A stretch of 64,000 bases of DNA from Undaria pinnatifida (GCA_012845835.1 JABAKD010000005.1:4579155-4643154); one strand, 5' to 3'; numbered from the stretch's first letter, positions 53,050 to 63,132 are shown. Program-made: numbers and translations. The notes: generated from the sequence alone by a model not told the origin.

Positions 53050-53272
53050 TTACGAGCAAAAAATACAATAAGCACAACGTTGTGACGCGGCGGAGGAGGA
53101 ATCCGTCCGTTCGTTGATGAAGGGGCCGCCCTTGTAGCCCATCGTATGTTGGCAGAAAAGGTCCACGAGGACCAGCGTCGGTCCACGATAACATCTCCGC
53201 GCCAACGCGGTCAACACCAGCAGAAAGTTAAACACGCCTACGCCAAGGGCTACTAGGTACGACTTTTTCAAA
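53050..53272 (-). CDS. Membrane-segment exon, possibly 3' terminal
   Basis: Acceptor TTTGAAAAAG|TCG, then SYLVALGVGVFNFLLVLTAL, a strong membrane helix. LVLVDLFCQHTMGYKGG and a Ser-rich tail follow to a TAA at the lower border. The LLVLTALA core and its DNA match the exon at 54109. A C-terminal exon of a membrane protein is plausible. Upstream of the acceptor lies a decayed copy of the other exon end (53335-53450). Confidence 0.45.
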
Positions 53273-53334
53273 GGGAGGGGGGGGCATATACCATATGCCA
53301 CCAAAATAAAGTTGGTGGATGGGCTGGATCACCC

Positions 53335-53450
53335 CCCAACTTGCATCATTTCTAAGGGAAGGTTTTCCCGTGCCAAAAGGCGGCTGACCCATGACACAAC
53401 AAGCGCTAACGTGGTCGATCTAATGCCATTAAACTACTTGGCTAATCAGC
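53335..53450 (-). pseudogene. Decayed copy of the exon at 54109
   Basis: The minus strand reads VVSWVSRLLARENLPLRNDA, matching LSWASHLAAGQKPALRKDA of 54109-54263, including the following aagttgggggtga donor-region sequence. Frame and donor are lost (GTTGGG for GTGGGT). Confidence 0.55.
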
Positions 53451-54108
53451 TTGGTCGTCTACCTTGCACCAACAGAAACGAAAACAAAAACATAACCGGT
53501 GATATAGGTCACCAAATATCAAGTTCACGAGTCGGCTGGATTATTTGGCGCCCTTTCCTTCCTAAGGCAAGCTTAGGCTTCACATAATGCATCAGACTAT
53601 TAGTATCCATTCGATTCGTAGTTACTACCCTGAGTACACTAAGGATCCTATTCTAGAGAAATTCAACATGCGGGGAATTTCGGCTTGTTACTTCCCGTCG
53701 GTGTGTTTTATATTCAAGCTGTTACTAACATCCCACCATATGTATCGAGGAACGTTGCAGGGAATATTGCAAGGAACTGCATCATAGGACAGCGTGTCGG
53801 CAAATACAACAAGCCGTAGGGTATATCTGCCCGTAGCATGGGCATTGTGCCGTATTGATCAGGTGACGGTCAGCCCAACCTCCGATAACTCCTTACCTCT
53901 TCTTCCATCTCCTTCCTTCTTCTGCTTGTCTCCTACATTTCCATCTTGTGGCCTCATAAGCGCCACCTCTTAGAAGATCTTACATCTTCTTCACAAGTGA
54001 TACTCAAAAAATCCTTCGGGGCCATCCCGGCAACTCTAAGCACAGAGACAGAACCTCGAGACGTGTCAGTGTTTCGTAATAAGACTTCGTGTCAAATGGG
54101 TCACCCAC

Positions 54109-54263
54109 CTTGCATCCTTCCTCAGGGCAGGCTTCTGCCCGGCCGCAAGGTGGCTGGCCCAAGATAAGAACGGCGCCAGAGCGGTAAGCACCAACAGCAA
54201 GATTAGCGCTCCCATGTTTTTGCTGTCGTCCGTCCCCACCTCCGGTAGGAGTAGCTGAAAGAT
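54109..54263 (-). CDS. Membrane-segment exon
   Basis: Acceptor GCACCGCAG|ATC, then IFQLLLPEVGTDDSKN, a membrane helix with GALILLLVLTALAPFLSW, then ASHLAAGQKPALRKDA to a donor AAG|GTGGGT. The open frame continues upstream to an ATG at about 54380, so a longer exon is possible. It shares its LVLTALA core with 53050-53272 and has a decayed duplicate at 53335. Same strand as the ankyrin-like exons of the right gene copy. Confidence 0.5.
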
Positions 54264-54629
54264 CTGCGGTGCGTGCAACACGCACGTAAAATGTCCGATT
54301 AATCCTACGGTGCAGAGGGTACCCTCACCTCCTCCGCCGGGTCTAGCCCCTTCCGGCGCGTGGCTCAGTACCCCCATCAAATAATTGAATCACAAAACAT
54401 GGACGCAGCAGAAGAACCGAGTATGTGGCGGTCATGGTAGGAAAACCTTAATCCACGAAATATTTAGTTACTCGCCCGAGTGGCTCCGAGTCGTTGAAAA
54501 CGCAGGAACTAAAACGCCATATTCAAAACAGACTGGAATCGCACTTTGACGGCGCTGCGTAACAGGCCCATGGCGGTTGATATCCCGAAACCATTATGCA
54601 CGACGCAATGGGTGAGACGAAGGGTACAA

Positions 54630-54867
54630 CATCCCACGGTAGGGGTGCAGCAGGAAGATCCTGAGTTCCGAACATGAGGAGCTCGATATCTCACCCGAAG
54701 TATGTGCTTCGAAGGCACCCGACCAAGCTTATATTGGCCCTAGTCCCAAAGCGAAATGCACACTCCTGAATTTTCTAGACTAATCCGTGGTGCCTCACTT
54801 GAGGAGCTCATCTGGCCAGAGGCATACCTTTTTTTGGCGAAAAAAGTGCAAGCCCTAACGTGGGATG
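54630..54867 (-). mobile_element. RD element (reverse)
   Basis: Left end catcccacggtaggggtgca, right end gtgcaagccctaacgtgggat. Interior gaaggcacccgaccaagctt is the reverse of the RD core. Confidence 0.8.
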
Positions 54868-54904
54868 ACTCTAGAGAAGATGCTCCCATTTGCATTACGT
54901 AGGA

Positions 54905-54926
54905 TAGGCCACTCGCACGAGTGGCC
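54905..54926. repeat. Isolated RP-type palindrome
   Basis: aggccactcgcacgagtggc: 8-bp arms around a 4-base centre. Confidence 0.7.
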
Positions 54927-55242
54927 CTAGTACCCCGTGTTGGGCGCGGCACAACAGGCAGTTGCACACGGCGGAGGTGTGTCTCGCTCACACAAGGGTG
55001 TTAGGGTGGGCAACTATTAATGGAACTAGATTGTGCCATTCGCGCGAGATTTGAAGGGGTCCCTCTATAATTATTTCATCATCACCTGTGGTTGACCACG
55101 AGGGACGCGCGCGGAAAAAACTTTCTGAGCCGGTAAAATAATGATTGCTAAAAAGTACCCCCCTATGTTATATACAGGTCGGGTTGGCGTCGGTTGGCAG
55201 CGACACTGTAACACATGCCGCTCACGGCATGAGCTACTACAG

Positions 55243-55578
55243 TAGACCACGAGGGTACCGTTTGGTTTTGGCGATCGATCACAGCTGGCGGCCGAGTTGG
55301 ATCATTCGTGCGGGGTGGAGAACTTTACTCCGCGCAAGGGGAATGATCGTATCATATGTCGTAGTGCTTGTGGTAAGGCACTCTCGAGGCAGTTACACAG
55401 TACTCCCATTGTTGTCTCTGGAAGTACCCATACCGGAAATTTAATTAACGCATTGAAGCTGTCATCCATGTGCAAGTCCGCCTTACAAGCGGTTCTTAGT
55501 AGGATGCAGCTCACCCTTCATGCGACTCGCCGACCACCTCACGGTGCTTCGCATTTGGTGCAAGCATTGTATGCCTAA
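55243..55578 (+). CDS. Hypothetical plus-strand frame
   Basis: An open frame of about 110 codons after a possible acceptor (CTACAGTAG), ending in TAA. Segments: SQLAAELDHSCGVENFTPRK, IICRSACGKALSRQL, STPIVVSGSTHTGNLINAL and KSALQAVLSRMQLTLHA. Composition is balanced, without low complexity, and three Cys lie in the first half. No family is recognised and no adjoining exon was found. A hairpin catgccgctcacggcatg (55213-55230) lies just upstream. Confidence 0.35.
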
Positions 55579-56108
55579 TCGGCGAAAACCCGACATGCTC
55601 CGTCCCGACATTGTAAGGATGCGAGGGTCATTGGTCTGACGACTGCAGCCATGCATGATTATCGAGTACCCCCTACCGCGCGCTTGATCTCACACAAGAG
55701 CGGGGTTTTCTTTTTGCTCACCACAACTAGCTTGCCCGGGATAAACGTCTGGATCTTGGCCTCGATGGTTGATGATTTTTGTTGGTCGGAGATAGATTCC
55801 TGAGGGAATACGTCCAGTGTATATCACGCACCACAAACACGGGGTGCCATAAGAACACAGGATTGTCATTAACAAATGCAAATAACGGAGGGGGTGCCGT
55901 ACTGCCTTAATTCTCCGACCACACGAAATTCGTTGATGACTTTTGGTCTTCATCAATCGATTTCTGCGAGGCAGTAGCACGCGGTACACAAAAAAGCACC
56001 AGCACAGCGGCGACATAGAGGCAAAAAAACTCTCTCAATGAGCAACAGTGGAGACTCTACGTTCCTCGATATCTCGACCAGAAGGTATTGTGGTTCACTG
56101 CCATCTGG
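55579..56108. other. Stretch without recognised gene
   Basis: No supported exon or repeat on either strand. Confidence 0.45.
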
Positions 56109-56400
56109 CGGATGCTGTTTGGGTGAAACCCGTGCTACGATGAGGGTATACCGCTTTTTGGCTAAAAAAAAACCTGAGTGACGAAGATTCTTAAACCCAA
56201 ATGATCGGAATGACATGCAATCCAGTTTTGAAAAAATATTGTCTTGCATACCACCTGGGTCACGAGTGAGTTTGTCTCATCGGATTTCGCTTTCAGTTTG
56301 CTATAAAACAGTTTTTGCCTTGCAAGGCATTGAGAGATCTTCAAGCGAGGGGTAGTATTAGAAAAAAAAGGGGCATCTCCACCGTAGCATATATGTGTCG
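56109..56400 (+). mobile_element. RA element (forward)
   Basis: Left end cccgtgctacgatgagggta, right end catctccaccgtagcatata. Interior tgagtgacgaagattcttaa and caaggcattgagagatcttc. Confidence 0.75.
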
Positions 56401-56555
56401 GGTGTACACCTGTACGTATCTCCTTCTGAGTGCGGTGCTTCACTCAGGCGGAGCCCTGTACCCCACCCGAAACCGAGCTTCGAGGGACTACGGAGATAGT
56501 CAACGCCACGAATAATAAGTCATGCCTTAGGGTTGATACACAAAACAAACGATCG

Positions 56556-56622
56556 AGGTGTCACACGCAGCTTGAAAATATGAGTTTTCTGTTAAAACTA
56601 TCGATCTCCCAGCTGAAGTGAC
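56556..56622 (-). mobile_element. RG terminal fragment, diverged
   Basis: gaggtgtcacacgcagcttg, atatgagttttctg, then cgatctcccagctgaagtg. Confidence 0.5.
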
Positions 56623-56679
56623 CTTTTTCGATTTTTTTCTAATGAAATGCCATATTCCAGCACTATAGTTCCTCAGAAG

Positions 56680-56703
56680 AAGAGGAGGAGGAGGAGGAGG
56701 AGG
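56680..56703 (+). repeat. (GGA)n microsatellite
   Basis: gaagaggaggaggaggagga followed by ggagg. Confidence 0.95.
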
Positions 56704-56914
56704 CCCTCTTCTGCATACTCAATTTCGTTTTGTTTTTTAGAACACGTAACTACCGTCTAGCTACGCAAGCACGTAATGTTTGGGACGTATTTGTTTCAGC
56801 GCAAGGTGTTCGGGCAGACCAACACCCCGTGACACCCAGCTTGCGCTACACGAGAGTCCGACGGAACCATTGGTCACACAGCTGAAGCGCGCTTTCACTT
56901 CACTTCATGGTATG

Positions 56915-57104
56915 GTATCGTATACGCGCTTGCTCGGATAGTAGGGGTAGCGCTTTCTTCGCTACATACAACGTTTTCTGAAATGATGGGGGCTCCTTGA
57001 CCCAAAATCGTGGGAATGTGATTATTGTTTTGGACAACACACCTGGATCTGTTTTCGTACGGCTAGACCATGATATTTTTATCGAGATTCGGTCTTGGCT
57101 GAGA
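56915..57104 (+). mobile_element. RA left half, cut by RB
   Basis: acgcgcttgctcggatagta at the left, tttctgaaatgatgggggct, cttgacccaaaatcgtggga and ggctagaccatgatattttt; the right half is replaced by RB at 57105. Confidence 0.6.
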
Positions 57105-57443
57105 TTGATTCTACGATACCCCCACCCACCCCCCCTTGCTCCGTTTCGAAAGGGATGCGTGGTCAATGATCAAATGACTATGGCAAATAACAAATGAGTA
57201 AGCCTTCCCCCCAAAACGAGCGATTTTTCTGTAACGAGCGTTTGATGCCTGCTCGACACGAGGAAGGATGCTATGACTGTATGTGTGCATGGACATATTT
57301 TCTATCTCTCAACTTAGGTCTATCGAACGATGACGTCGGAGTGGCAATGGCGCAGGGGATTTCGGGAGATAATGCCTGGAGTTGGTTTGAAAATCGGCGA
57401 TTTTGTTCAGGAAAAGTTAGCGGGGCTAAGCGTAGAACGACTC
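57105..57443 (+). mobile_element. RB element with insertion
   Basis: Left end gattctacgatacccccac, right end ctaagcgtagaacgactc. About 70 bp with pyrimidine-rich sequence is inserted near the left end. Confidence 0.7.
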
Positions 57444-57617
57444 GGTAGCGGTATACAGTTTCTCGGCCGAGGAGTCTCGGGGGGAAAGAAAATGAATATC
57501 TACCGTATCATGTGCCATTAATCAACGATAAGTATATGCTAGGGGTTTTATATTGACGCTTTTTACGCAGACGGCTATTATTCATCCATTGTGGAAGGGC
57601 GCCCGGCGCAACCACAC

Positions 57618-57737
57618 CTTGAGCTGTTCATTGCTGAGGGAAACGAGCACTCCCATTTCCTTCGAGGCCAGATTCAGTGCGGCCTTCATCATGGATTGGT
57701 TGCTGTCGTTGTTGTCCACGTTCAGGAGCTCCTCGAT
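57618..57737 (-). CDS. Module-type exon, 40 residues
   Basis: The exon is 120 nt, with acceptor ACAACAACGCAG|ATC, donor AAG|GTGTGG, phase 0 at both ends and 40 residues. It reads IEELLNVDNNDSNQSMMKAA, then NLASKEMGVLVSLSNEQLK. The MMKAAL core followed by a second helix, the K|V donor junction and the phase match the family modules, although the GSG-type turn is absent. Codon structure is strongly coding-like with no frame defects. It lies 1.1 kb downstream, on the minus strand, of the 58870 module, so it is the next exon of the right gene copy. An ATG lies 21 nt upstream of the acceptor-proposed start, so a first exon is the alternative. Confidence 0.65.
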
Positions 57738-57744
57738 CTGCGTT

Positions 57745-58869
57745 GTTGTATTTTTCATCTCACACCGTTCAGACGTGCGCGCAAGGGGTTAGTGGTGATG
57801 TACTCGAGAGTTGCAACAAGGGGTACGGTAGCGCGCAAGCATTTTTCACGTGCTCAAGATCGCTGTGATGCCCGTGGCTACGATATTTCGTGGCATTCTC
57901 AAGCGTTCTGTCCATTATATTTTTGTTTCGCAGTATATGTGCTGCCACCGTGAGATTGTTTGTGAAGCTGTGCCAAAACTAAAACGTTGAACTCTGTTTG
58001 AGCGAGGAAGGGAGCCATTGGCGCGAGTGGTCTATTCCACTGTCAATAATGATAACGGTGGGGGCATGTCCTCCATCTCGCCGCTCGGATCGGACCGACC
58101 AACACCAAACGTGGTGGGCGCCACGGGTACTGCAAACGTTAACGCGTATGTTACGTATCTGGTTTAGGTAAATGACTGCGTCTTCATCCTAAGTCGGTCT
58201 GTGTTGCTGGCTTGCGTGTGGGGTCCGATATTCGTATCATGTACGTTCGGCATTACAATGCATTGCCCAATATCTTCACACACGGTTGTATTAACGATGC
58301 TTCGAACAGATTTTGGATAGTTGTGACCGCACTACCCGCATCTCTCTAGGATAAGGAACCAGGCACAAAACACAGGGTGTAACAGATGATGTCGCTGAGT
58401 AAAATAAAAAGCACGGTTGAACCTGGAGGAGACACAAAGTACACACATAATGTTGGTAAGGCCTGGAAGCCATATTGAAGAATTCCTGGTCATGAACACT
58501 CAACCGTCAGGCACCTGAAACGACGCTGACGGCGTGGCTAGGTCGTGAGGCGGATGGAAGAATAGCGTGGAAGTCCACCACAATACTGCATGCATATTTC
58601 ATAATATTTCAAACACCAATTTCAAACACGCGCAAAAAACCTGTAATAATGTCGTGTGGATGGAGAACTTCGCGGTTGCTACACCCACAAGCTCGCTACA
58701 ATTCAAACGTTAATTTCACTGTGCCTCGTGCAGAAAAGTAGCGAGGTTGGCTTTGACTCTAATGGAAGCCACCAGCTTGGTCTAAGAATCCACTTGCTTG
58801 CTTACTAGCGCTAGGAAATACTGAGAAATAAATGGGGTTCGACTCGAATGGAGGCTGTGTCGGTCTGAC
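57745..58869. other. Intronic stretch
   Basis: No exon supported. It contains a remnant RP palindrome (ccattggcgcgagtggtc, 58016) and a ~100-bp stretch matching the left end of the window near 58790-58860. Confidence 0.45.
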
Positions 58870-58998
58870 CTCGGTGTCGGGAATATTCTCCCGCATAGCT
58901 TTAAGCGCGGCGTCGAACACTTGAACACGCCCGGACAAAACTGCATGCACCAGGAGGCTCCGGCCCCAACAGTCCTTCAGTCTCAACTGGGTCCGAAT
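58870..58998 (-). CDS. Ankyrin-like 43-residue module exon (right paralog)
   Basis: The exon is 129 nt, with acceptor GCTCGTCAG|ATT, donor GAG|GTCAGA and phase 0, encoding 43 residues with GRSLLVHAVLSGRVQVFDAA at positions 12-31. It is the direct paralog of 79-207; most differences are conservative and the frame is intact, suggesting this copy is functional. A G tract lies just upstream (59010-59027) in the intron, where the left copy has only gcgcgcgggggaggag. Confidence 0.78.
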
Positions 58999-59239
58999 CT
59001 GACGAGCGGGGGAGGGGGGGGGGGGGGGCACGCGTTCCAGGAGCAATTCCTTGGAACGATAAGAACAAGGACGCCGCAAAAGGCGCAGACTTTAAAGAGG
59101 CAAGCACAGAATGCAGAAACATCAGTGGGCGACACTTGAGGCGTAGGCTTGCTGTGATAAGGGTTTGCGCATTTCGACGACAACACGCGCTACTACGGTA
59201 GGGCTGCAGCCATTTTTTCCCTCGGAGGATGATTGCTTT

Positions 59240-59521
59240 CAGGAGTTGTATAGATAGAGGCATCACTTTTCGTCCGAACGAAGTGGCTTCTGAATGACGG
59301 CGCTCTTTAACAACCCAAAATCGTTGGAGATAGGTCATTTTTGCATGTCGATTCTCGTCGTATACCTATTATACAGTATGCTGCGGGATTTTTCATGCGG
59401 TAGCAGTATTGTTTTTCTCCAAAACAAGTTTTTTGGGTTAAGAAGGATATGTCTTGACCTCCTAAATTGAGAGGTAGTATTTAAAAAAGACGTGGGTCAC
59501 GTCTCCTATCGTAGCACGCGT
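59240..59521 (+). mobile_element. RA element (forward)
   Basis: Left end gttgtatagatagaggcatc, interior gaatgacggcgctctttaac and cctaaattgagaggtag, right end tcctatcgtagcacgcgtc. The left segmental copy lacks it. Confidence 0.8.
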
Positions 59522-59540
59522 CTTGAGGAGCTGTACAGGT

Positions 59541-59833
59541 AGCGCGTGGATGCTACGGTAGAGGTACTTTTTTTTTTTTGGTGGGATGCTCACTATTTAC
59601 TTATGGGTTTCTTATTTTTCTCTCCCAAAAATAAACGTTTCGGGGAAAAGCAACAATACTTCTACGTACGGGAGGATAAAAAATCACATGGCTTAGTAGG
59701 TTCGCAATATTTTTTTTTTCGCGAAAGAAATGTTGACATTCGGACGAATTTGTGTTAAGGATCGCTCCTCCTGCCATAATGTTCATAAAACGATTCCACC
59801 CAAAATGCTCTCTCTATACATCGTACCACGCGT
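59541..59833 (-). mobile_element. RA element (reverse)
   Basis: Left end gcgtggatgctacggtagag, right end ctctatacatcgtaccacgc. Interior gttaaggatcgctcctcctg. Confidence 0.75.
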
Positions 59834-59974
59834 CCCGATGATGTCTCACCCCCAAAAAGCTGATGTTTTTTGTACGTGCAACCCAATGGACAAGCTACGT
59901 GTAGCAGGTAGACAGAAACTCCTATTGCTAAACATAAATGATTTTCCGACGATTCTGGCAGCAATTCCTTTTAC

Positions 59975-60832
59975 CTGCTCCTTCCACAGCACCTCCTCCA
60001 CCATAGACCAAGCCGCCGTGAACACCACCAAACTGGGATCCATCCCTTTTCCCCGATGCAATAACACCGCCATCGGGTCATCCAACTCCTCAGCTTGCGG
60101 GTTCTGCGAGATTGCTCGGTTGACACTCGCGCCACGCCACCTCTCAGCAGAATAACCCGGCGTATCATTCGACCCCTCCGGAGGAAAATTGGTGCCCGTG
60201 CCGCTCCTGTGCCAGTTTGCAGTGCGTGGAGGCGGCAGGAGGTCTTCCCCTTGTTCCGTCTTGCTGTCCTCAAAAATGCCTTCAAGACGAATAGGTCGAC
60301 GATCCTGATTGCTTTCCTCAGAGACTTCTCGTAGAAGGCCAACCCCACGTTCCGATTGTTTTTCCTTGGGGATGCCTTGCAGGCGAACGGGCTGTCGCAC
60401 TGGGTGGGCTTGAGCACTCGTGTTGCCAGGGCTCGGAGGCTGATGTACTTGGCGAGCCTGAGTATTCCGATAGCCAGGGCTCAAAGGCTCGTGCACTTTG
60501 CGAGCCCGAGTATTCGCGTAGCCAGGGCTCAGATGCTCTGCAGCAGCGGCCTGCACATAGGCGGGCTGCTGCTGAGCACCCTCTTGCTGTGGATGCTGGG
60601 TATCCTCTTGCCGTTGCTGCTGGGAAAATTGTTGCCGCTGCTGCGGGGCAGGTTGTTGCTGTTGGTTTGGGGTAAGATGTTGCCATTTTTGCGTGGAACG
60701 CTCTTGTTGTTGGCGCTGATGCACGGTGGCCTGGCTGAGGCCGGGGTGGGAGTGCCGATGGGTAGCACCAGACGCTCCGTGCATAAGGAAGGACAGCCCA
60801 TCACTGTCTGTGCCCTCCACGAGTTCCCTCAC
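59975..60832 (-). CDS. Gln/Pro-rich expanded module exon (right paralog, intact)
   Basis: The exon is 858 nt (286 codons), with acceptor GCGCTGTAG|GTG, donor CAG|GTAAAA and phase 0 at both ends. Order: module start (SDGLSFLMHGASGATHR, residues 10-26), a Gln-rich tract, three 16-residue repeats (LSPGYANTRARKVHEP type), three ~17-residue charged repeats (RLQGIPKEKQSERG type), a conserved GYSAERWRGASVNRAISQ, and a hydrophobic end SLVVFTAAWSMVEEVLWKEQ. The left paralog has two 16-residue repeats and a stop in place of the Trp of VLWKEQ. The expansion replaces the second helix of the module, so this is probably a flexible linker between ankyrin-like units. Confidence 0.78.
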
Positions 60833-60934
60833 CTACAGCGCACCGTCAAGAGAATATATAGTAGGGGGTTAAAAACACAATTCCATCACAGTGGGTGAGG
60901 AAGGGGCGGGTTGATGCATGAGAAGATTGGGGGG

Positions 60935-61073
60935 GGGGTGGGGGGAAAGGATGGTGCTGATGCATGGTAGCCCTCCTGGGACGAAGCTGGGGATGGTGAT
61001 CTGTGGCGCCAGACGCTCCGTGCATAAGGAAGGTCATCCCGTCTCCGTCGGTGTCTTCCACCAGTACCTTGAC
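60935..61073 (-). pseudogene. Partial duplicate of the HGASGAT module start (right)
   Basis: The minus strand reads VKVLVEDTDGDGMTFLMHGA and SGATDHH, parallel to the start of 59975-60832, and then runs into His/Pro-rich sequence without a donor. Its 5' border is exactly where an RA terminus begins (gcgagctacggtagagag), so the acceptor was probably destroyed by that insertion. Confidence 0.55.
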
Positions 61074-61155
61074 GCGAGCTACGGTAGAGAGTGTTGGCGC
61101 GTTTTGGCTAGACGGTTTTCTGGATGAATGGGTTCCTTAGCCCACAATCGTTGTG
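61073..61155 (+). mobile_element. RA left-end fragment
   Basis: acgcgagctacggtagagag, then ttctggatgaatgggttcct and cccacaatcgttg. Confidence 0.65.
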
Positions 61156-61175
61156 AGGGCCACCTTACGCAGGGG

Positions 61176-61281
61176 ATTGCTACGATGATAGAGGAAGCTT
61201 TTTTTCCGCTGAAATATTTCTGAATGGCAGGGCTCCTTAGCATAAAATCGTCGGAAAATCGTACTTTTGTTATCAAAAACG
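61176..61281 (+). mobile_element. RA left half, cut by RG
   Basis: gattgctacgatgatagagg, ttctgaatggcagggctcct and aaaatcgtcggaaaatcgta, up to the RG end. Same arrangement as 45258-45424 followed by RG. Confidence 0.75.
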
Positions 61282-62120
61282 AAAATACACTCCAGCTGTG
61301 AGATCGAAGATTTCGTCGAAACTCATCTTTGCAAGCTGTGTGTGATACTCCGATCGCGCGTATTACGAGTTGTGTGTCCTCATTAAGGATATAGGTCGGC
61401 GACTCCCCTTACAACTACAGTGTAGCTATCAGGGTCAACAGGATGATTTTAGTCAGTCTGTGCGCGGAAACTATAAAACCCGTTTCTGAGGGGGACAAAA
61501 TCTGACAGCTGTGAAGGGAAATGTAACCTTTGATCAAGTGAATCTTGTAAGTCGAATGACCGGTGAGGGGGTGGGGCGGAGTTTTGAAGGACGTGGGGGC
61601 CTGGTTTTGATCAAAAGCGAGCGGGTTTGGAGGGGGGGGAAAGGGGGGAATTTGTGCATGTAAGATGTAATCCTTTCAAGGGGATAAATCTGACGGTTTT
61701 GGCATCAGTATATTGGGGGCTGGGGGGGGGGGGTTGGGGCGGGGGGGGGGGGGGGGGGGGCGGGGGGGGCAGCTCAATATGTGCCTGGAAACTATACATT
61801 ATTTTGAGGGGATAAATGTGACGGTTTTGGAAATAATACGTCAGTTTATCATGTATATCCTGGGGTAAGTCGTACAATCAGTGAGTAAAGAGAGGGTGGA
61901 GTGTTCGAGGGGGTGGGGTTGGGATGGGTTGGGGGGGAGGTGGGGGGTGTGGGGGCGGGGGGGGGAGGAAGGGCTTTAGGTGAGGGGTTTGTTATACGTG
62001 TGGTGCTAGGTCTAGGCGATGGTGCGGGTGATGGGGAAAAAGGGGGCGTTCGAGGCGGGGGGGGGGGGGGGGAACACAGCGGCATGGATGGCTCTCGAAA
62101 GATAATGAGGTGATATCCTG
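61282..62120 (+). mobile_element. RG element with G tracts (forward), most complete forward copy
   Basis: Left end aaaatacactccagctgtga, then gtgtgatactccgatcgcgc, tagctatcagggtcaacagg, gagggggacaaaatctgac and tcaagtgaatcttgtaagtc. G tracts on the plus strand follow at about 61630-61650, 61722-61770, 61935-61970 and 62058-62072, separated by ~130-bp units that each contain aaggggataaatctgacggt or a variant. It ends near gcggcatggatggctctcga. Matches 46085-46912 in inverse orientation. Confidence 0.88.
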
Positions 62121-62599
62121 TGCGTGAAGTGTTTATTAATGTGGTGGATTTTTTTATGTATTGTTTTGTTGTTTTTTTGCAACATAAATATTAGGTTCTA
62201 TACAGTACGGGACAGGAGATGGGTCTGTTGATCAAGCTCGTCAAGTGAGGAGCCTCAGGCAAGCATAGGTGCGCCTCTATCGCAGCATACGCTTCAACAA
62301 TGTGCATCTTTGTTCAACTCAAGCCATGGGAATATACTTCGGGTTGGACTAGCAATATTTACATCAGGTTGTTTGAATAAGCTCGAAATATGTTTTTTAG
62401 GTGAGATGAACCCCTCACCTACACACCGCAAAAAAAAGCTGTCAGGTTATTAATAAGATTGCCTCACGGAGGAAGGGCGGGGGCGGTCGGGGGCGGGGCG
62501 GGGGGGGGGGGGTTGATTGGTGGCTCCTTCTGCAGAAGAGGGTGGTTTTGTACGCATACCAATAGCTTCTACAACAGTCGCCCACCGCCAAAGACCAAA
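62121..62599. other. Stretch with RA end fragment and G tract
   Basis: RA right-end fragment gtgaggagcctcaggcaagc..ctatcgcagcatacgc (62247-62292) and a G tract at 62500-62512. No gene. Confidence 0.5.
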
Positions 62600-62850
62600 G
62601 CTACCGTAAGGGGGTTCCATTTTGGGCCTTTTTTTTGCTATGGCTCTCGGAGTCACTTGCTCGAGTGATCTCCCTGCTCCTTGCGGCCATAGGCTTTCGT
62701 GCTGTTATTATTTTTTCGATATGAACCCCCAATGGAATGAGCAGCTACGCTGCGCCAGACAAATCGCTGAACGTGTTTTTGTCAGTTGAGGTGCAGAATC
62801 ACTCGTGTGACTGGCTCAGACCCGGTTGGTGAAAAAGGAGGTATACCATA
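62600..62850 (+). mobile_element. RP element
   Basis: Left end gctaccgtaagggggttcc, palindrome gtcacttgctcgagtgat (62651), interior cccccaatggaatgagcagc, second palindrome cactcgtgtgactg, right end aaggaggtataccataac (identical to 48200). Confidence 0.8.
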
Positions 62851-63132
62851 ACATCCCCCCTTCTGCTGGGTAGTTAACCGAGAAACAGCAATCAGATGTG
62901 CGAAAAGCAGCGTTACATTAAAATTCAAGTAAAAAGACGCCGACGAACTTCCATGGGTTGCCTCTATTAATAGCAATGGGCAAAGGTCGCCTCCTATCAT
63001 CCGTGATCACGCTGCAAGACGGGAACGCACACTACAATAGGCGTACCTCAAACGGGGGCGGGACTCTGTTCTTGCCCGCGTCTTTGCAACGGCTGAGCCA
63101 GACAAGATCTGGCCGAGAAAGAGCAGCAAATA

